Below are positions 16,300 through 26,564 of a DNA stretch of 37,351 nucleotides, piece by piece. Where the stretch lies: positions 1 to 37,351 of the forward strand of contig JAIXXA010000137.1 in NCBI GenBank assembly GCA_027490975.1, read 5' to 3'. This stretch comes from Rhodospirillaceae bacterium. GTDB lineage: Bacteria > Pseudomonadota > Alphaproteobacteria > CACIAM-22H2. Each line of letters opens with the position of its first letter. Position 1 is the stretch's first letter. Below the pieces are notes generated by a model that worked only from the letters and a program-made list of their open reading frames with translations, was not told the DNA's origin and did not search any database. A program made the translations under genes and the position numbers.

Positions 16300-17682
16300 A
16301 TGAACGCGCGCGACAAGAAGCTTGCCGTGATCGTGCTGGCCGCCGGGCTTGGCAGCCGCATGAAAAGTGCCAAGCCCAAGGTGCTGCACGCCGTCGGCGG
16401 GCGGCCGTTGATCGGCCATATCGCGGCCGAGCTCGTCGCCTTGCGGCCGGCGAAAGTCGTGCTCGTGGTCGCACCCGGCGACACCGCCGTGCTCGCGGCC
16501 GCACGCGCGGCAGCCCCGGGCCTCGACATTGCGAGCGTGGAGCAGCGCGAGCGGCTGGGCACGGGCCATGCGGCGCTGCAGGCCAAGGCGGCTTTGCCGG
16601 ATTTCGACGGCGATATTCTGGTGACCCTCGGCGACGCACCCTTCGTAAGCGCGGCGACCTTCGCGCGGCTGCGCGCCGAACTCGGCCACGCCTCGAACCC
16701 GGCCGTGGCCGTACTCGGCGTGCGGCTTGCCGAACCGGGGGCTTTCGGGCGCCTCGTCTGCGACGCAGACGGGAGCCTCGCGCGCATCGTCGAAGCCAAG
16801 GACGCCGACGACGCCACGCGGCGCATCGATTTCGTGAACACGGGCGTGATGGCGTTTGCGGGCCGAGGCTTTTTCGATCTGCTGGGCCGCATTGCGCCCA
16901 ACAACGCGCAGAACGAGTTCTATCTGACCGACGCGATCGGGCTGGCGCGCGCGGCGGGCGGTGCGGCGCGCGCGATCGCAGGCAGCGCCGACGAATGGCT
17001 CGCCGCCAACGACCGCGTCGAGCTTGCAGGCCTCGAAGCCGCGTTCCAGCACAAGATGCGGCGCGCAGCGATGCTCGCGGGCGTCACCCTCGTCGATCCG
17101 TCGAGCGTGTGGTTCAGCTACGACACGCAGATCGCGGCCGACACGATCGTCTATCCGTCGGTGTTTTTCGGGCCCGGCGCGAAGATCGGCGCCAATGTCG
17201 AGATCAAAGGCTTCTGCCATATCGAGGGCACGCAGATCGCCGACGGGGCCGTGGTCGGGCCGTTTGCCCGGCTGCGCCCGGGGGCCGATATCGCGGCGGG
17301 CGCCCATATCGGCAATTTCGTCGAAATCAAGAATGCGGCGGTTGCGGCCGGCGCCAAGATCAACCATCTGAGCTACGTGGGCGACGCGAAGGTGGGGGCG
17401 GGTGCGAATATCGGGGCCGGGACGATCACCTGCAATTACGACGGCTTCGAGAAATCCACGACCGAGATCGGGGCCGGTGCCTTCGTCGGCTCCAACAGCG
17501 CATTGGTCGCACCGGTCAAGATCGGGGCCGGGGCCATCGTGGGCGCGGGCTCGGTCGTGACCGACGACGTCGAAGACGACGCGCTGGTCGTTGCGCGCGG
17601 GACGGCGCACACGCGCAGCGGTTGGGCCAAGAAGTTTCGCGAGCGTCGCGGGGCCGAAAAAGCGGCGAAGAAAAAGGAATAG
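16300..17682 (+). CDS. glmU: Bifunctional GlcN-1-P acetyltransferase / GlcNAc-1-P uridylyltransferase
   Basis: This 460-aa enzyme makes UDP-GlcNAc for peptidoglycan and lipopolysaccharide. The N-terminal domain (about 1-230) has the nucleotidyltransferase motif LAAGLGSRMKSAKPKVLH, plus QRERLGTGHA and LGDAPF. The C-terminal part (about 250-445) is a left-handed beta helix of hexapeptide repeats with the acetyl-CoA and active-site sequences GNFVEIKNA, INHLSYVGDA and ITCNYDGFEKSTT. The lysine-rich tail is usual. Full family length. glmS follows after 6 bp, so two of the three steps of the UDP-GlcNAc pathway are encoded together. Confidence 0.97.
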   Translation: MNARDKKLAVIVLAAGLGSRMKSAKPKVLHAVGGRPLIGHIAAELVALRPAKVVLVVAPGDTAVLAAARAAAPGLDIASVEQRERLGTGHAALQAKAALPDFDGDILVTLGDAPFVSAATFARLRAELGHASNPAVAVLGVRLAEPGAFGRLVCDADGSLARIVEAKDADDATRRIDFVNTGVMAFAGRGFFDLLGRIAPNNAQNEFYLTDAIGLARAAGGAARAIAGSADEWLAANDRVELAGLEAAFQHKMRRAAMLAGVTLVDPSSVWFSYDTQIAADTIVYPSVFFGPGAKIGANVEIKGFCHIEGTQIADGAVVGPFARLRPGADIAAGAHIGNFVEIKNAAVAAGAKINHLSYVGDAKVGAGANIGAGTITCNYDGFEKSTTEIGAGAFVGSNSALVAPVKIGAGAIVGAGSVVTDDVEDDALVVARGTAHTRSGWAKKFRERRGAEKAAKKKE

Positions 17683-17688
17683 CAGTTC

Positions 17689-19512
<1,824 letters not shown>

Positions 19513-19563
19513 GGCGCGCGTATAGTACGGCGCAAACAAGCCGGAATTTCGGGGGAGAGAAAA

Positions 19564-21051
19564 ATGGCCGAACCTGCCCGCACGACCCGCTACAGCGGGG
19601 TGGCACTCAAAGATCCGTCGCTGTTCCGCCAGCAAGGCTATATCGACGGCGCTTGGTGCGACGCGGATTCCAAAAAGACGTTCGACGTCGACGATCCGGC
19701 CACCGGCACGATGCTGGGCCACGTGCCCGACATGGGGGCGGGCGAAACGCGCCGCGCCATCGCAGCGGCCGAGCGCGCTTTCGCCACATGGCGCAAGGTG
19801 CCCGCCAAGCAGCGTGCCGCCGTCTTGCGCAAATGGCACGATCTGATGATGGCGAACGCCGACGATCTCGCGATGCTCATGACGATGGAGCAGGGCAAGC
19901 CGCTCGCCGAATCCAAGGGCGAAGTCGGCTATGCGGCCTCGTTCCTCGAATGGTTCGCCGAAGAGGCCAAACGCGCCTACGGCGACGTGATTCCGACGAC
20001 CGCCAACGACCGCCGCTACGTGATCACGAAGGAGCCGATCGGCGTGGTTGCCGCCATCACGCCGTGGAACTTCCCGGCTGCGATGATCACGCGCAAGGCG
20101 GGTCCCGCGATCGCGGCGGGCTGCACGGTCGTGCTGAAACCGTCCGAGCTCACGCCGTTTTCGGCCCTGGCGCTGGCCGAGCTTGCCGAGCGCGCAGGCC
20201 TGCCCAAGGGCGTGTTCAATGTCGTGACGGGCGACGCGCCGTCGATCGGCAAGGAGCTCACCGGCAATCCGGTCGTGCGCAAATTGGGTTTCACCGGCTC
20301 GACCGAGATCGGCAAATTGCTGATGGCGCAGTGTGCGGGCACGGTCAAAAAAGTCTCGCTCGAACTCGGCGGCAATGCGCCCTTCATCGTGTTCGACGAT
20401 GCCGATCTCGACGCGGCCGTCGAGGGGGCGCTAGCCTCCAAATACCGCAACACCGGGCAGACGTGCGTGTGCGCCAACCGCTTCCTGGTGCAGGACGGCA
20501 TCTACGACGCGTTTGCCGCGAAGTTCGCGGCCGCCGCCAAGAAGCTCAACCCCGCACCCGGCACGGAGGCGGGTGCGAGCCAGGGGCCGCTGATCGAGAA
20601 TGCGGCCGTCGAAAAGGTCGAACGCCACATCGCCGACGCGCTCGCCAAAGGGGCAACGCTGCTCGCGGGCGGCAAGCGCCATGCGCGCGGCGGGCGTTTC
20701 TTCGAGCCCACCGTGCTTGCGGGCGTAACCGCCCAGATGCTCGTGGCGCGCGAGGAGACGTTCGGGCCGGTCGCACCCTTGTTCCGCTTCAAGACCGACG
20801 ACGAGGCGGTACGCATGGCCAACGACACCGAATTCGGCTTGGCGGCCTATTTCTACAGCCGCGACATCGGCCGCGTCTGGCGCGTGTCCGAGGCGCTCGA
20901 ATACGGCCTGATCGGCGTCAATGCGGGCGTGATCGCCACCGCCGAGGTGCCGTTCGGCGGCATGAAGGAGTCGGGCATCGGGCGCGAAGGCTCCAAATAC
21001 GGCCTCGAGGAGTTCATGGAGGTCAAATACGTCTGCATGGGCGGGCTCTAG
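19564..21051 (+). CDS. gabD: Succinate-semialdehyde dehydrogenase (NADP+-type)
   Basis: This 495-aa aldehyde dehydrogenase oxidises succinic semialdehyde to succinate in GABA and polyamine breakdown. The catalytic Cys301 lies in NTGQTCVCANR, with a second Cys303 as in redox-controlled SSADHs, and the general base Glu267 in LELGGNAPFIVFDDAD. Asn169 is in TPWNFP. The C-terminal FGGMKESGIGREGSKYGLEEF is the GabD ending. A GGGGGAGAG ribosome site precedes the ATG. No GABA transaminase lies beside it, so glutarate semialdehyde or another related aldehyde remains possible as substrate. Confidence 0.92.
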   Translation: MAEPARTTRYSGVALKDPSLFRQQGYIDGAWCDADSKKTFDVDDPATGTMLGHVPDMGAGETRRAIAAAERAFATWRKVPAKQRAAVLRKWHDLMMANADDLAMLMTMEQGKPLAESKGEVGYAASFLEWFAEEAKRAYGDVIPTTANDRRYVITKEPIGVVAAITPWNFPAAMITRKAGPAIAAGCTVVLKPSELTPFSALALAELAERAGLPKGVFNVVTGDAPSIGKELTGNPVVRKLGFTGSTEIGKLLMAQCAGTVKKVSLELGGNAPFIVFDDADLDAAVEGALASKYRNTGQTCVCANRFLVQDGIYDAFAAKFAAAAKKLNPAPGTEAGASQGPLIENAAVEKVERHIADALAKGATLLAGGKRHARGGRFFEPTVLAGVTAQMLVAREETFGPVAPLFRFKTDDEAVRMANDTEFGLAAYFYSRDIGRVWRVSEALEYGLIGVNAGVIATAEVPFGGMKESGIGREGSKYGLEEFMEVKYVCMGGL

Positions 21052-21068
21052 GCCTGCCCATGGGTGCA

Positions 21069-21098
21069 TTGGCTTGTTGGGGTGCGGCGCGCTAAACT
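21069..21098 (+). promoter_or_regulatory. Possible promoter for the 21133 gene
   Basis: TTGGCT (21069-21074) and TAAACT (21093-21098) are separated by 18 bp and lie 34 bp before the ATG at 21133. Each hexamer has two mismatches. It may start a unit of 21133, 21511 and gor. Confidence 0.35.
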
Positions 21099-21132
21099 CA
21101 AGGTCCATCAAGTCGTTTTGTCGAGTCGCCCC

Positions 21133-21501
21133 ATGCCGTCGGAGACCCGGTTCATCTTTTTCGAAACTGGCGAGCTGCTGCGCGCGAGTCTCGATTGGGC
21201 CGTCGCCAACGGCAAGAAAATCGGCAAGGCCAAACCCTCGCGCCTGCATGTCGATCTCGAAGCTTTGGCCGTCAGCGTGCATTTCGACGTCAAAGGCGCC
21301 GATCAGCCCGCCGCACCGCCGCTCGAGCTCAAAAGCGAACATCTGCAGACGGCGCTGCTGACCTTGTGCCGCAAGCAGAAGATCCCGCTGCCGATGAAGT
21401 CGGCCAAAACGCTGATCGCACTCCAGAACCAGATCACCTTCATGATCACGCTGACCAACGAAAACGACGCGCCGAAAATCAGGATCGAATATACCGACTG
21501 A
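21133..21501 (+). CDS. Unknown protein, 122 aa
   Basis: The protein begins MPSETRFIFFETGELLRASL and ends APKIRIEYTD. It has no signal peptide or membrane segment. A predicted beta-rich middle (RLHVDLEALAVSVHFDVKG) is followed by a basic amphipathic stretch around LCRKQKIPLPMKSAKT. I do not recognise the family. Third-position G/C use is like its neighbours, and it is followed 9 bp later by another gene on the same strand, so it is probably real. I chose ATG 21133; an in-frame ATG at 21064 would lie in front of the candidate promoter's -35. Confidence 0.6.
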   Translation: MPSETRFIFFETGELLRASLDWAVANGKKIGKAKPSRLHVDLEALAVSVHFDVKGADQPAAPPLELKSEHLQTALLTLCRKQKIPLPMKSAKTLIALQNQITFMITLTNENDAPKIRIEYTD

Positions 21502-21510
21502 GAGGCCGCC

Positions 21511-21945
21511 ATGTTCGCCGACGGCTCCGGCCTCGCCGCAGCAATGGATTTTGCGGCCAAGGCTCTTTTCTACTTCGCCGCCATCCGCATCGTCACGACA
21601 GCGATCGTCGCGGCATCGCTGCCCTTAGGCGAGGCGCGCGAAGCTGAATTGCGCTGGCGGCTCTTGTATCTCGACCGTTGGCCTGCCTATGTGTTCACAG
21701 CCGTGTGGCTCGTCTATTTCGGGGGCGCTGCACTTGCCGCCGGATCCGTCTGGACGCCATCTGCCGCTGCGTTCCTTGCAGGGCTCACGCTGGTGCCGGT
21801 GCTGTGGAACAAGCGTTTCGGACGCTACGACTATGCGCCTTCGCTTGCCGTCTACGCGGATGCGCGACGCGTCTATCGCCGCCAGATCGCGTGGCTGACC
21901 GTGGCGTCGATCGCTGGTATGGTCCTGCTGTTCGACGTCGCTTGA
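21511..21945 (+). CDS. Unknown small membrane protein, 144 aa
   Basis: Four hydrophobic segments can be seen, about residues 15-37, 58-78, 82-99 and 122-142. Between the last two is a hydrophilic stretch NKRFGRYDYAPSLAVYADARRVYRR with many Arg and Tyr. I do not recognise the family. An AGAGG site lies close before the ATG. It is between the 122-aa unknown gene and gor (13-bp gap), probably in one transcript with them, but the role is unknown. Confidence 0.65.
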   Translation: MFADGSGLAAAMDFAAKALFYFAAIRIVTTAIVAASLPLGEAREAELRWRLLYLDRWPAYVFTAVWLVYFGGAALAAGSVWTPSAAAFLAGLTLVPVLWNKRFGRYDYAPSLAVYADARRVYRRQIAWLTVASIAGMVLLFDVA

Positions 21946-21958
21946 GGAAAAACGCTTT

Positions 21959-23317
21959 ATGGACAGTTTCGACTTCGATCTTTTTACGATCGGCGCGGGC
22001 TCGGGCGGCGTCGCCGCTTCGCGGCGGGCGGCGAGCTACGGCGCGCGCGTCGGCATCGCCGAGAATTGGCGCGTGGGGGGTACGTGCGTGCTGCGCGGCT
22101 GCGTGCCCAAGAAGCTGCTTGTCTACGGCACGCATTTCGCGCACGAGCTCGAAGATGCGCGCGGCTTCGGCTGGGACGTGTCGGGCACGCTCGATTGGGG
22201 CAAGCTCGTGGCCGCCAAAAATGCCGAGACCAAGCGCCTGGAAGGCATCTACCAGACGATGCTCGACACCGCGAAGGTCGAGACGTTTCTGGGCGCCGCC
22301 AAGCTCGTCGACGCGCATACGGTCGCGATCGGCGACAAACGGATCACGGCCAAATACATTCTGATCGCGACCGGCGGGCGGCCCGAGCGACCGGCCATTC
22401 CGGGCATCGCGCACAGCATCACCTCGAACGAAGCGCTCGACCTTACGGCGTTGCCGCGCCGTGTGACGATCGTCGGCGGCGGCTATATCGCGGTCGAATT
22501 CGCCGGAATTTTCCGCGCTGCCGGTGCGGAGGTGACCCTTGTCGTGCGCGGCCCCAAGATCCTGCGCGGCTTCGACGAAGACGTGCGCGACCATCTGACC
22601 TCCGAGCTCGTGCGCCAGGGCATCGAGATCCGCGCCAATTCGAAGGTGGCGCATATCGACAAGATCGGCTGGATCCTGCGTGCGGCCCTCGAAGACGGCA
22701 GCTCGCTCGACACCGAGCAGATCATGTATGCGACCGGCCGCGTGCCCAATGCCGACGGGCTCGGTCTCGAAGAAATCGGCGTGGTGCGCGACAAGGCGGG
22801 GGCCGTCGCGGTCGACGAGTGGCAGCAGACGAGCGTGCCCGGCATCTATGCGGTCGGCGACGTCACCAACCGCGTCAATCTCACGCCCGTCGCGATCGCC
22901 GAAGGGCGCGGTTTGGCCGAAACTTTGTTCAATGCGAACCCGACGACCGTGGACCACAACGACATCGCCTCGGCCGTATTCAGCCAGCCGCCGGTGGGCA
23001 CGGTCGGCTTGAGCCAGAGCGACGCCGAGCGGCTGCACGGCATCGAGGGCGTGGACATCTACCGCGCGGTGTTCCGGCCGATGAAGCACACTTTGTCGGG
23101 CCGCCAGGAAAAGACGCTGATGAAGCTCGTGGTCGAGGCGGCGACGGGCCGCGTGCGCGGCCTGCACATGGTGGGCACCGACGCGCCCGAAATCGCGCAG
23201 GCCTTTGCCGTCGCCGTCAAAGCGGGCCTCACGAAAAAGGATTTCGACCGCACGATCGCGGTGCATCCGACGGCGGCCGAAGAATTCGTGCTGATGCGCG
23301 AGAAGGTGAAGCGCTGA
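21959..23317 (+). CDS. gor: Glutathione-disulfide reductase
   Basis: This 452-aa flavoenzyme reduces oxidised glutathione with NADPH. The FAD site TIGAGSGGVAASRRAA is at residues 10-25 and the redox pair Cys43/Cys48 lies in GGTCVLRGCVPKK, the glutathione reductase form. The NADPH domain has IVGGGYIAVEFAGIFRAAG followed by Arg-containing VVRGPKILRGFD, as expected for NADPH rather than NADH. His436 and Glu441 in VHPTAAEEF are the catalytic pair contributed by the other subunit. Stop codons of gor and the convergent YdcF-type gene touch with no base between them. Confidence 0.94.
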   Translation: MDSFDFDLFTIGAGSGGVAASRRAASYGARVGIAENWRVGGTCVLRGCVPKKLLVYGTHFAHELEDARGFGWDVSGTLDWGKLVAAKNAETKRLEGIYQTMLDTAKVETFLGAAKLVDAHTVAIGDKRITAKYILIATGGRPERPAIPGIAHSITSNEALDLTALPRRVTIVGGGYIAVEFAGIFRAAGAEVTLVVRGPKILRGFDEDVRDHLTSELVRQGIEIRANSKVAHIDKIGWILRAALEDGSSLDTEQIMYATGRVPNADGLGLEEIGVVRDKAGAVAVDEWQQTSVPGIYAVGDVTNRVNLTPVAIAEGRGLAETLFNANPTTVDHNDIASAVFSQPPVGTVGLSQSDAERLHGIEGVDIYRAVFRPMKHTLSGRQEKTLMKLVVEAATGRVRGLHMVGTDAPEIAQAFAVAVKAGLTKKDFDRTIAVHPTAAEEFVLMREKVKR

Positions 23318-24127
23318 CTAGAGCTTCGGCAGCCAAGCGTCGGTTCGGTCGAGCCAGTAGTAGGCGGTGAGGCCGACCAGTTCCGACAGCGCGCTTGCCA
23401 TTACCAGAAACGCGCCGTCGAAGCTGCGCGGCAGCGACCAGTCGGCTTCGTCCCCCGGCATCGTGCGGTAGCCGACCGGGTAGGGGATCACGCGCCAGCC
23501 TGCTTTGCGAAAACAGCCCAACGCGCGCGGCATGTGGAAGGCCGAGGTCACGAGCACCCAATTCTCGCCCGGCTTGGGCTTGGCAAGTTCGAAGCTGTTG
23601 CGCGCATTCTCGAACGTGTTGCGCGACTGCGACTCGAATTCGACGCGCGCCGGATCGAGCCCCAGGGCCGGCAGCAGAATGCGCGCCCCAGCCGCATCGG
23701 TCGTGGTCGGGTCGAGCGGATTGCCCGCGCCGCCCGAATAGACGATGCGCGCTTGCGGATAGCGGCGCGCCAAATCGGCCGCCGCCACCTGCCGCATCGG
23801 CGCCCCCCCCGGCGAAAGCGGGCGCGCCTGCAGAAGGATGTTGCTGGCGTCGCCCCCGAGCACCACGATGCCATCGATGCGCTCCGGCAGAGCGGCCGGC
23901 GCGGGAATGCGTTCTTCAAGCCAGATATTGATGCTTTCGCCGATCGGAACAGTGCCGAGCGCGATCTGGATCGCGAGAATGCCGGTCAGAAGCGCGCGCC
24001 CCGTACCCCGCCACCGCGTCCACAGCAATGCGATACCCACGACGAGGCCGACATAAAGCGGTTGTCGTAGATCGGTGGCCAGTCCGACGATTTTCGACAG
24101 CCAAAACAAGAGTGTTTGCGTGTCCAT
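23318..24127 (-). CDS. YdcF/DUF218 family membrane-anchored protein
   Basis: This 269-aa protein has two hydrophobic segments near the N-terminus (about residues 18-36 and 42-60), then a periplasm-facing DUF218 domain. The domain motifs are IDGIVVLGGD, RIVYSGGAGNPL, the acidic and Arg-rich FESQSRNTFENARNS and LVTSAFHMPRALGCFRKAG. A relative, ElyC in E. coli, acts in cell-envelope carbon metabolism, and YdcF binds S-adenosylmethionine. The role here is not known. I chose the ATG at 24127; starts at 24139 (AAGG nearby) and 24166 are also possible. Confidence 0.82.
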   Translation of the reverse strand: MDTQTLLFWLSKIVGLATDLRQPLYVGLVVGIALLWTRWRGTGRALLTGILAIQIALGTVPIGESINIWLEERIPAPAALPERIDGIVVLGGDASNILLQARPLSPGGAPMRQVAAADLARRYPQARIVYSGGAGNPLDPTTTDAAGARILLPALGLDPARVEFESQSRNTFENARNSFELAKPKPGENWVLVTSAFHMPRALGCFRKAGWRVIPYPVGYRTMPGDEADWSLPRSFDGAFLVMASALSELVGLTAYYWLDRTDAWLPKL

Positions 24128-24247
24128 CGCGGGCGCCATGTGGCCTTGCGCCCGCGATTCCGTCAAGCAGCTGCTGCCGATGCGAACATCTGCTCATAAT
24201 TTGGGCGGCAAAGTTGGTTTCCCGTCCGACAACGGCCCAGGGTGCAA

Positions 24248-24263
24248 TGGCACGGCAGTTGCT
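24248..24263 (+). promoter_or_regulatory. Sigma-54 (RpoN) promoter of the ABC importer/hydrolase operon
   Basis: TGGCAC (24248-24253), five bases, then TTGCT (24259-24263) match the -24/-12 consensus TGGCACG-N4-TTGCW without a mismatch. The invariant GG and GC are 12 bp apart. Predicted transcription start is near 24274, about 63 nt before the ATG at 24337. Sigma-54 promoters need an enhancer-binding activator. I looked for a clear NtrC palindrome (TGCACC...GGTGCA) upstream and found only a half-site-like GGTGCA at 24241-24246. Confidence 0.7.
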
Positions 24264-24271
24264 CCGGCACG

Positions 24272-24281
24272 GGCATATGCC
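24272..24281 (+). promoter_or_regulatory. 10-bp palindrome at the predicted transcription start
   Basis: GGCATATGCC is a perfect palindrome that sits on the predicted start of the sigma-54 transcript. It could be a repressor site, but a palindrome this short may be chance. Confidence 0.25.
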
Positions 24282-24336
24282 GGTCGATGCAAAGCGCAAT
24301 GCCGGACAAACAACTTTATTCGAGGGGAGAGCGAAC

Positions 24337-25443
24337 ATGGATCTCGACAAACTGTCGCGCCGGACTGTTCTTAAATCGGCCGCTGCAACCGGACTGGTGA
24401 CGGCGTTGGGCGCGCGTGCGGCGCACGCTCAAGCCCCGCTCGTGGTCGGCGCCATCTATGTCGGGCCGCGCGACGATTTCGGCTACAACCAGGCGCACGC
24501 GCTCGGCATTGCCGAGCTCAAGAAGGTGCGCGGCGTCAAGGTCGTCGAAGAAGAGAACGTGCCCGAGACCATCGCCGTACAGAAGACGATGGAATCGATG
24601 ATCCAACTCGACGGCGCCAAGCTCATCGTCGCGACGTCGTTCGGCTATTTCGATCCGCACATGCTGGCAATGGCGACCAAGTTCCCGCAGGTCGAGTTCC
24701 GCCATGCGGTCGGGTTGTGGGACGAGAAGAAGCACCCGAAAAATGCGGGTTCCTATTTCGGCTATCTCGACCAGGCGCACTACGTGAACGGGGTTGCCGC
24801 CGGTCTCGTGACCAAAACCAAGAAAATCGGCTTCATCGCCGCCAAGCCGATCCCGTCGCTTCTGCGCAACATCAACGCCGTGCTGGTTGGGGCACGCAAG
24901 AATGCGCCCGACGCGACCGTGACGGTCATCTTCACGGGCGACTGGTCGCTGCCGGTGCGCGAAGCGGAAGCGACCAATGCGCTGATCGACGCGGGCTGCG
25001 ACGTGATCACCTGCCACGTGGACAGCCCCAAGGTCGTCGTGCAGACGGCCGAGCGGCGCGGGGCCATGGTGCTGGGCCACAATGCGAGCCAAGCGTCGCT
25101 TGCCCCGCGCGGCTTCGTGACCGGTGCCGAGTACAAGTGGGAGACGATCTACCAGGGTTTCGCGGGCAACCTTGCCAAAGGCGAAAAGCTGCCGAACTGG
25201 GTACGCGGCGGCTACGATCTCGACTATGTGCGCAACACGGCCTACGGGGCGGCGGCAAGCGAGCCGGCACGCCGGGCGGCCGATGCGGCGATCGCCGAGA
25301 TGAAGGCGGGCAAGCCGATTTTCGTCGGCCCCTTCAAGGACAACAAGGGCACGGTCGTCGGCACCAAGACCTACGACAATTACGCGCCCGAACTTGAGGG
25401 CATGAACTATCTGATCGAAGGCGTGGTCGGCTCCACGAGCTGA
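24337..25443 (+). CDS. BMP-family ABC transporter substrate-binding protein, Tat-exported
   Basis: This 368-aa protein starts with a twin-arginine signal: SRRTVLKSAAATGLVTALG, then AHA as likely cleavage site near residue 32. The mature part VVGAIYVGPRDDFGYNQAHALG, followed by VATSFGYFDPHMLAMATKFP, is the BMP/PnrA (basic membrane protein) fold. Characterised relatives bind purine nucleosides, yet related alphaproteobacterial importers sit with amide and ureide hydrolases. A GAGGGGAGAG site precedes the ATG. It is the first gene of the six-gene operon under the sigma-54 promoter. Ligand unknown; the two downstream hydrolases suggest a small nitrogen-rich amide. Confidence 0.9.
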   Translation: MDLDKLSRRTVLKSAAATGLVTALGARAAHAQAPLVVGAIYVGPRDDFGYNQAHALGIAELKKVRGVKVVEEENVPETIAVQKTMESMIQLDGAKLIVATSFGYFDPHMLAMATKFPQVEFRHAVGLWDEKKHPKNAGSYFGYLDQAHYVNGVAAGLVTKTKKIGFIAAKPIPSLLRNINAVLVGARKNAPDATVTVIFTGDWSLPVREAEATNALIDAGCDVITCHVDSPKVVVQTAERRGAMVLGHNASQASLAPRGFVTGAEYKWETIYQGFAGNLAKGEKLPNWVRGGYDLDYVRNTAYGAAASEPARRAADAAIAEMKAGKPIFVGPFKDNKGTVVGTKTYDNYAPELEGMNYLIEGVVGSTS

Positions 25444-25454
25444 CGGAAGCCTTC

Positions 25455-26564
25455 GTGGACGCAAGCCAAGCCGCAGCGCCCGCGCCGGGGGGACTCGTTT
25501 CCGCCGGTGCGGGTGCGCGCTTTCGCCAAGCGGCCGAATACATCGCGATCCCGCTTTTTGCGCTGGCGGTTTCGGCTGTTCTGTTCTCGTTGTTCCTGCT
25601 CGCCCTCGGCCATTCGCCGGACGAGTTCTTCTCGCTGCTTTGGCGCGGCGGCTTCGGCACGGCGTTCTCGTGGCGCAACACGCTGCAGCGCGCAGCGCCC
25701 TTGGTGCTGACGGCCCTGGCCGTGGCCATCCCGGCGCGCATCGGCCTCACCATCATCGGCGGCGAGGGGGCCGTCGTGCTGGGCGGGCTTGCCGCCGCCG
25801 CGATCGCGATCCCGCTCGCAGGCACGGTCCCCACGCTGGTGCTGCTCGGCTGCATGGCGATCCTCGCGGCATCGGTGGGGGCGGGCTGGATCGGGCTTGC
25901 GGGCTATCTGCGCCATGCGCGCAACGTCAACGAAACGATCTCGAGCTTGCTTTTGGCCTATATCGCGATCGCGATCCTCAATTTCACCGTCGAGGGGCCG
26001 CTGCGCGATCCGGGCTCGCTCAACAAACCTTCGACGCCGCCCATTGGGCGCGAAAACATGCTTGCACCCGTACCGGGCCTTGAAGTGCCGTGGGCACTGG
26101 TCGCGGGCATTGCGATCGCGATCGGCCTTCATCTGTTGATGTCGCGCACGATTTTCGGCTTTGCGGCCCGCGTGACCGGCGGCAATCCGCGCGCGGCACG
26201 CGCACAAGGCTTGCCGGTCGGCCGCTTGATCGTGCTGTGCACGGCGATTGCCGGGGCGTGTGCGGGCCTGGCCGGTTTTTTCGAGGTGGCGGCCATCCAT
26301 GGCAACGCCAATGCGGCCTTGGCTGCGGGCTACGGCTATACCGGCATCCTCGTGGCGTTTCTGGCACGCCACAACCCGATCGCGGTGGTACCCGTGGCGA
26401 TCCTGTTCGGCGGCATTGCCGCAGCGGGCGGCCTCATCCAGCGCCGCATGGGCTTGCCGGACGCAACCGTTCTGCTGCTGCAGGCGACCGTGTTCGTCGT
26501 CCTGCTCGCGAGCGAAACGCTCTATGGGCGCTTGCGCATCTTCAAAGCAAGGACGCCGGCATGA
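25455..26564 (+). CDS. BMP-type ABC importer permease, first subunit
   Basis: This 369-aa inner-membrane protein has about nine hydrophobic segments and belongs to the BPD_transp_2 family (YufP/RbsC-like). Recognisable parts are [42 protein letters not shown] and [20 protein letters not shown], the last being the loop that meets the ATPase. It begins with GTG at 25455, five bases after GGAAG and 11 bp after the binding protein gene. Its stop overlaps the start of the second permease as ATGA. Confidence 0.9.
   Translation: MDASQAAAPAPGGLVSAGAGARFRQAAEYIAIPLFALAVSAVLFSLFLLALGHSPDEFFSLLWRGGFGTAFSWRNTLQRAAPLVLTALAVAIPARIGLTIIGGEGAVVLGGLAAAAIAIPLAGTVPTLVLLGCMAILAASVGAGWIGLAGYLRHARNVNETISSLLLAYIAIAILNFTVEGPLRDPGSLNKPSTPPIGRENMLAPVPGLEVPWALVAGIAIAIGLHLLMSRTIFGFAARVTGGNPRAARAQGLPVGRLIVLCTAIAGACAGLAGFFEVAAIHGNANAALAAGYGYTGILVAFLARHNPIAVVPVAILFGGIAAAGGLIQRRMGLPDATVLLLQATVFVVLLASETLYGRLRIFKARTPA

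Noticed and set aside
17683-17688. glmS ribozyme or riboswitch
   Set aside because: Only 6 bp separate glmU and glmS, too short for any such RNA.
24130-24247. NtrC enhancer sites
   Set aside because: Only a half-site-like GGTGCA was found; no full palindrome could be supported.
24264-24336. Purine riboswitch in the leader of the BMP-type operon
   Set aside because: The leader of about 63 nt lacks a three-way junction with the conserved purine-aptamer loops.
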